A DNA stretch of 5,421 bases, from contig JAGQLJ010000086.1 of the NCBI GenBank assembly GCA_020429495.1, positions 1 to 5,421 of the forward strand. The letters run 5' to 3'. Below, in pieces: positions 4,818-5,421 of this stretch. This stretch comes from Candidatus Dojkabacteria bacterium. Lineage in GTDB: Bacteria > Patescibacteriota > Dojkabacteria > J137. The position numbers and the translations under genes are program-made. Within the stretch, counting starts at the first letter, position 1; each line of letters opens with the position of its first letter. The notes under the pieces are model-generated. The model was not told the DNA's origin and did not search any database. It saw nothing but the letters and a program-made list of their open reading frames with translations.

Positions 4818-5421
4818 TGTTAAAAAGATGTGTTTGAATTTTATTCACATTTTCGCTAGTAGCATATTTATAACACTTTTCTATGGCTTTTTCTCCAACA
4901 CCTCTTAGTTTTTGTAAACCTATCATATTACTAATACTATTAGATTTTATTGATGCTAAGATTATTTCTATTTGCTTGGTTGATATACCAATAACTTTTT
5001 TAAGTTCACTTTTATCTTGATTTAGAAAAGCCAGTTTTAGACTTGGAAAGATATCATCTGTTGAATCGGGTAAAAATGAATAAATTTCTACTGGAATAGT
5101 TACTTTTAATAAATAATTTTCCATTAGCTCAAGTGACTCCTCTTCAGACAAGCCCCCATTTTGAGCCCCTAGCATTGGAAAAGCAATAGATTTTATACCC
5201 TTTTCTTCATAGGTGGTTACAAATTTTTCTAAACCTTTTTCTAAATACTCTAGTTTAGAAGGAAACTTCCAGTGGTCTTTAGTTGGGAAGTTTAGAATCC
5301 ATCTACTACTTGATTTATAAAGATAAAGTTGTCCAATATTCAGTTTTTTTTGATTGCATATCGCTTTATATTTTTCATTCATTTCGGGATATCTATACTT
5401 ACATTCTAATGCTAAACCAGC
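4810..5421 (-). CDS. darG: DarG-like macrodomain ADP-ribosylglycohydrolase antitoxin (5' partial)
   Basis: The frame stays open to the window edge. Thirteen codons before the internal ATG at 5382 encode AGLALECKYRYPE, which matches the GKGLALQFKxRYPE segment of DarG macrodomains, so the start is outside and roughly 25-35 residues are missing. Counting from the internal ATG, the macrodomain continues with NIGQLYLY (15-22), WILNFPTKDHW (28-38, a DarG hallmark), IKSIAFPMLGAQNGGLSEEE (63-82, the ribose-binding loop) and ends near 110. Macrodomains of this type remove the ADP-ribose that DarT adds to thymidine or guanosine in DNA. Instead of the large C-terminal DarT-binding domain of classical DarG, residues 120-190 form a short helical tail with LQKLRGVGEKAIEKCYKYA (156-174), a helix-hairpin-helix-like motif often used for DNA contact. 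The stop overlaps the next gene by 8 bp (ATGACTAA). The missing N-terminus, with the first catalytic loop, cannot be assessed. Confidence 0.88.
   Translation of the reverse strand, partial: AGLALECKYRYPEMNEKYKAICNQKKLNIGQLYLYKSSSRWILNFPTKDHWKFPSKLEYLEKGLEKFVTTYEEKGIKSIAFPMLGAQNGGLSEEESLELMENYLLKVTIPVEIYSFLPDSTDDIFPSLKLAFLNQDKSELKKVIGISTKQIEIILASIKSNSISNMIGLQKLRGVGEKAIEKCYKYATSENVNKIQTHLFNND

Noticed and set aside
5380..5382. ATG at 5382 as the start of the macrodomain gene
   Set aside because: The 13 upstream codons encode a conserved DarG macrodomain segment (GLALECKYRYPE), so this methionine is internal.

Overview
The window is AT-rich, lacks clear Shine-Dalgarno sequences, and has promoter-like elements of the Bacteroidetes type (TTG or TTTG, about 20 nt, then TAnnTTTG). 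This points to a member of the Bacteroidetes, probably a flavobacterium or relative. That placement is inferred from composition, promoter form and protein style; no housekeeping gene is present to fix it. The gene content is accessory: toxin/defence-like genes around a site-specific recombinase, as in a defence island.

Left part (1-1534, plus strand): the 3' part of a gene that starts before the window. It encodes a pair of CBS-like repeats followed by a helical domain with an RNELAH (R-x4-H) HEPN ribonuclease-type motif. A 128-bp gap with a GC-rich tandem repeat follows. Next is a 191-aa protein with a Cys-His-Asp arrangement of the transglutaminase/papain-like type.

Middle part (1536-2924): a two-gene leftward operon holds a 104-aa protein, resembling a small phage/plasmid protein family, and a 239-aa serine recombinase with an intact active site; stop and start overlap as TAATG. 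A small rightward gene encodes an 82-aa protein with one membrane segment. The two transcription units diverge from a 106-bp gap dominated by a 38-bp near-perfect palindrome (13-bp arms), and each direction has a good Bacteroidetes-type promoter whose elements overlap the palindrome. It is a strong candidate operator or recombination site.

Right part (3011-5421, minus strand): a tightly coupled three-gene operon, the most interesting item here. In order of transcription it encodes a DarG-like macrodomain protein (5' end outside the window), an unrecognised 231-aa protein with an acidic C-terminal part, and a DarT-type DNA ADP-ribosyltransferase (DUF4433) with about 178 extra N-terminal residues. 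Both junctions are 8-bp overlaps. Known DarTG modules have two genes with darT first. Here the order is reversed, a third gene is inserted, the toxin is enlarged, and the macrodomain protein ends in a helix-hairpin-helix-like tail. This looks like a variant DarTG toxin-antitoxin/phage-defence system. The toxin would ADP-ribosylate DNA, the macrodomain would remove the mark, and the middle protein may be the neutralising or regulatory partner (inference).
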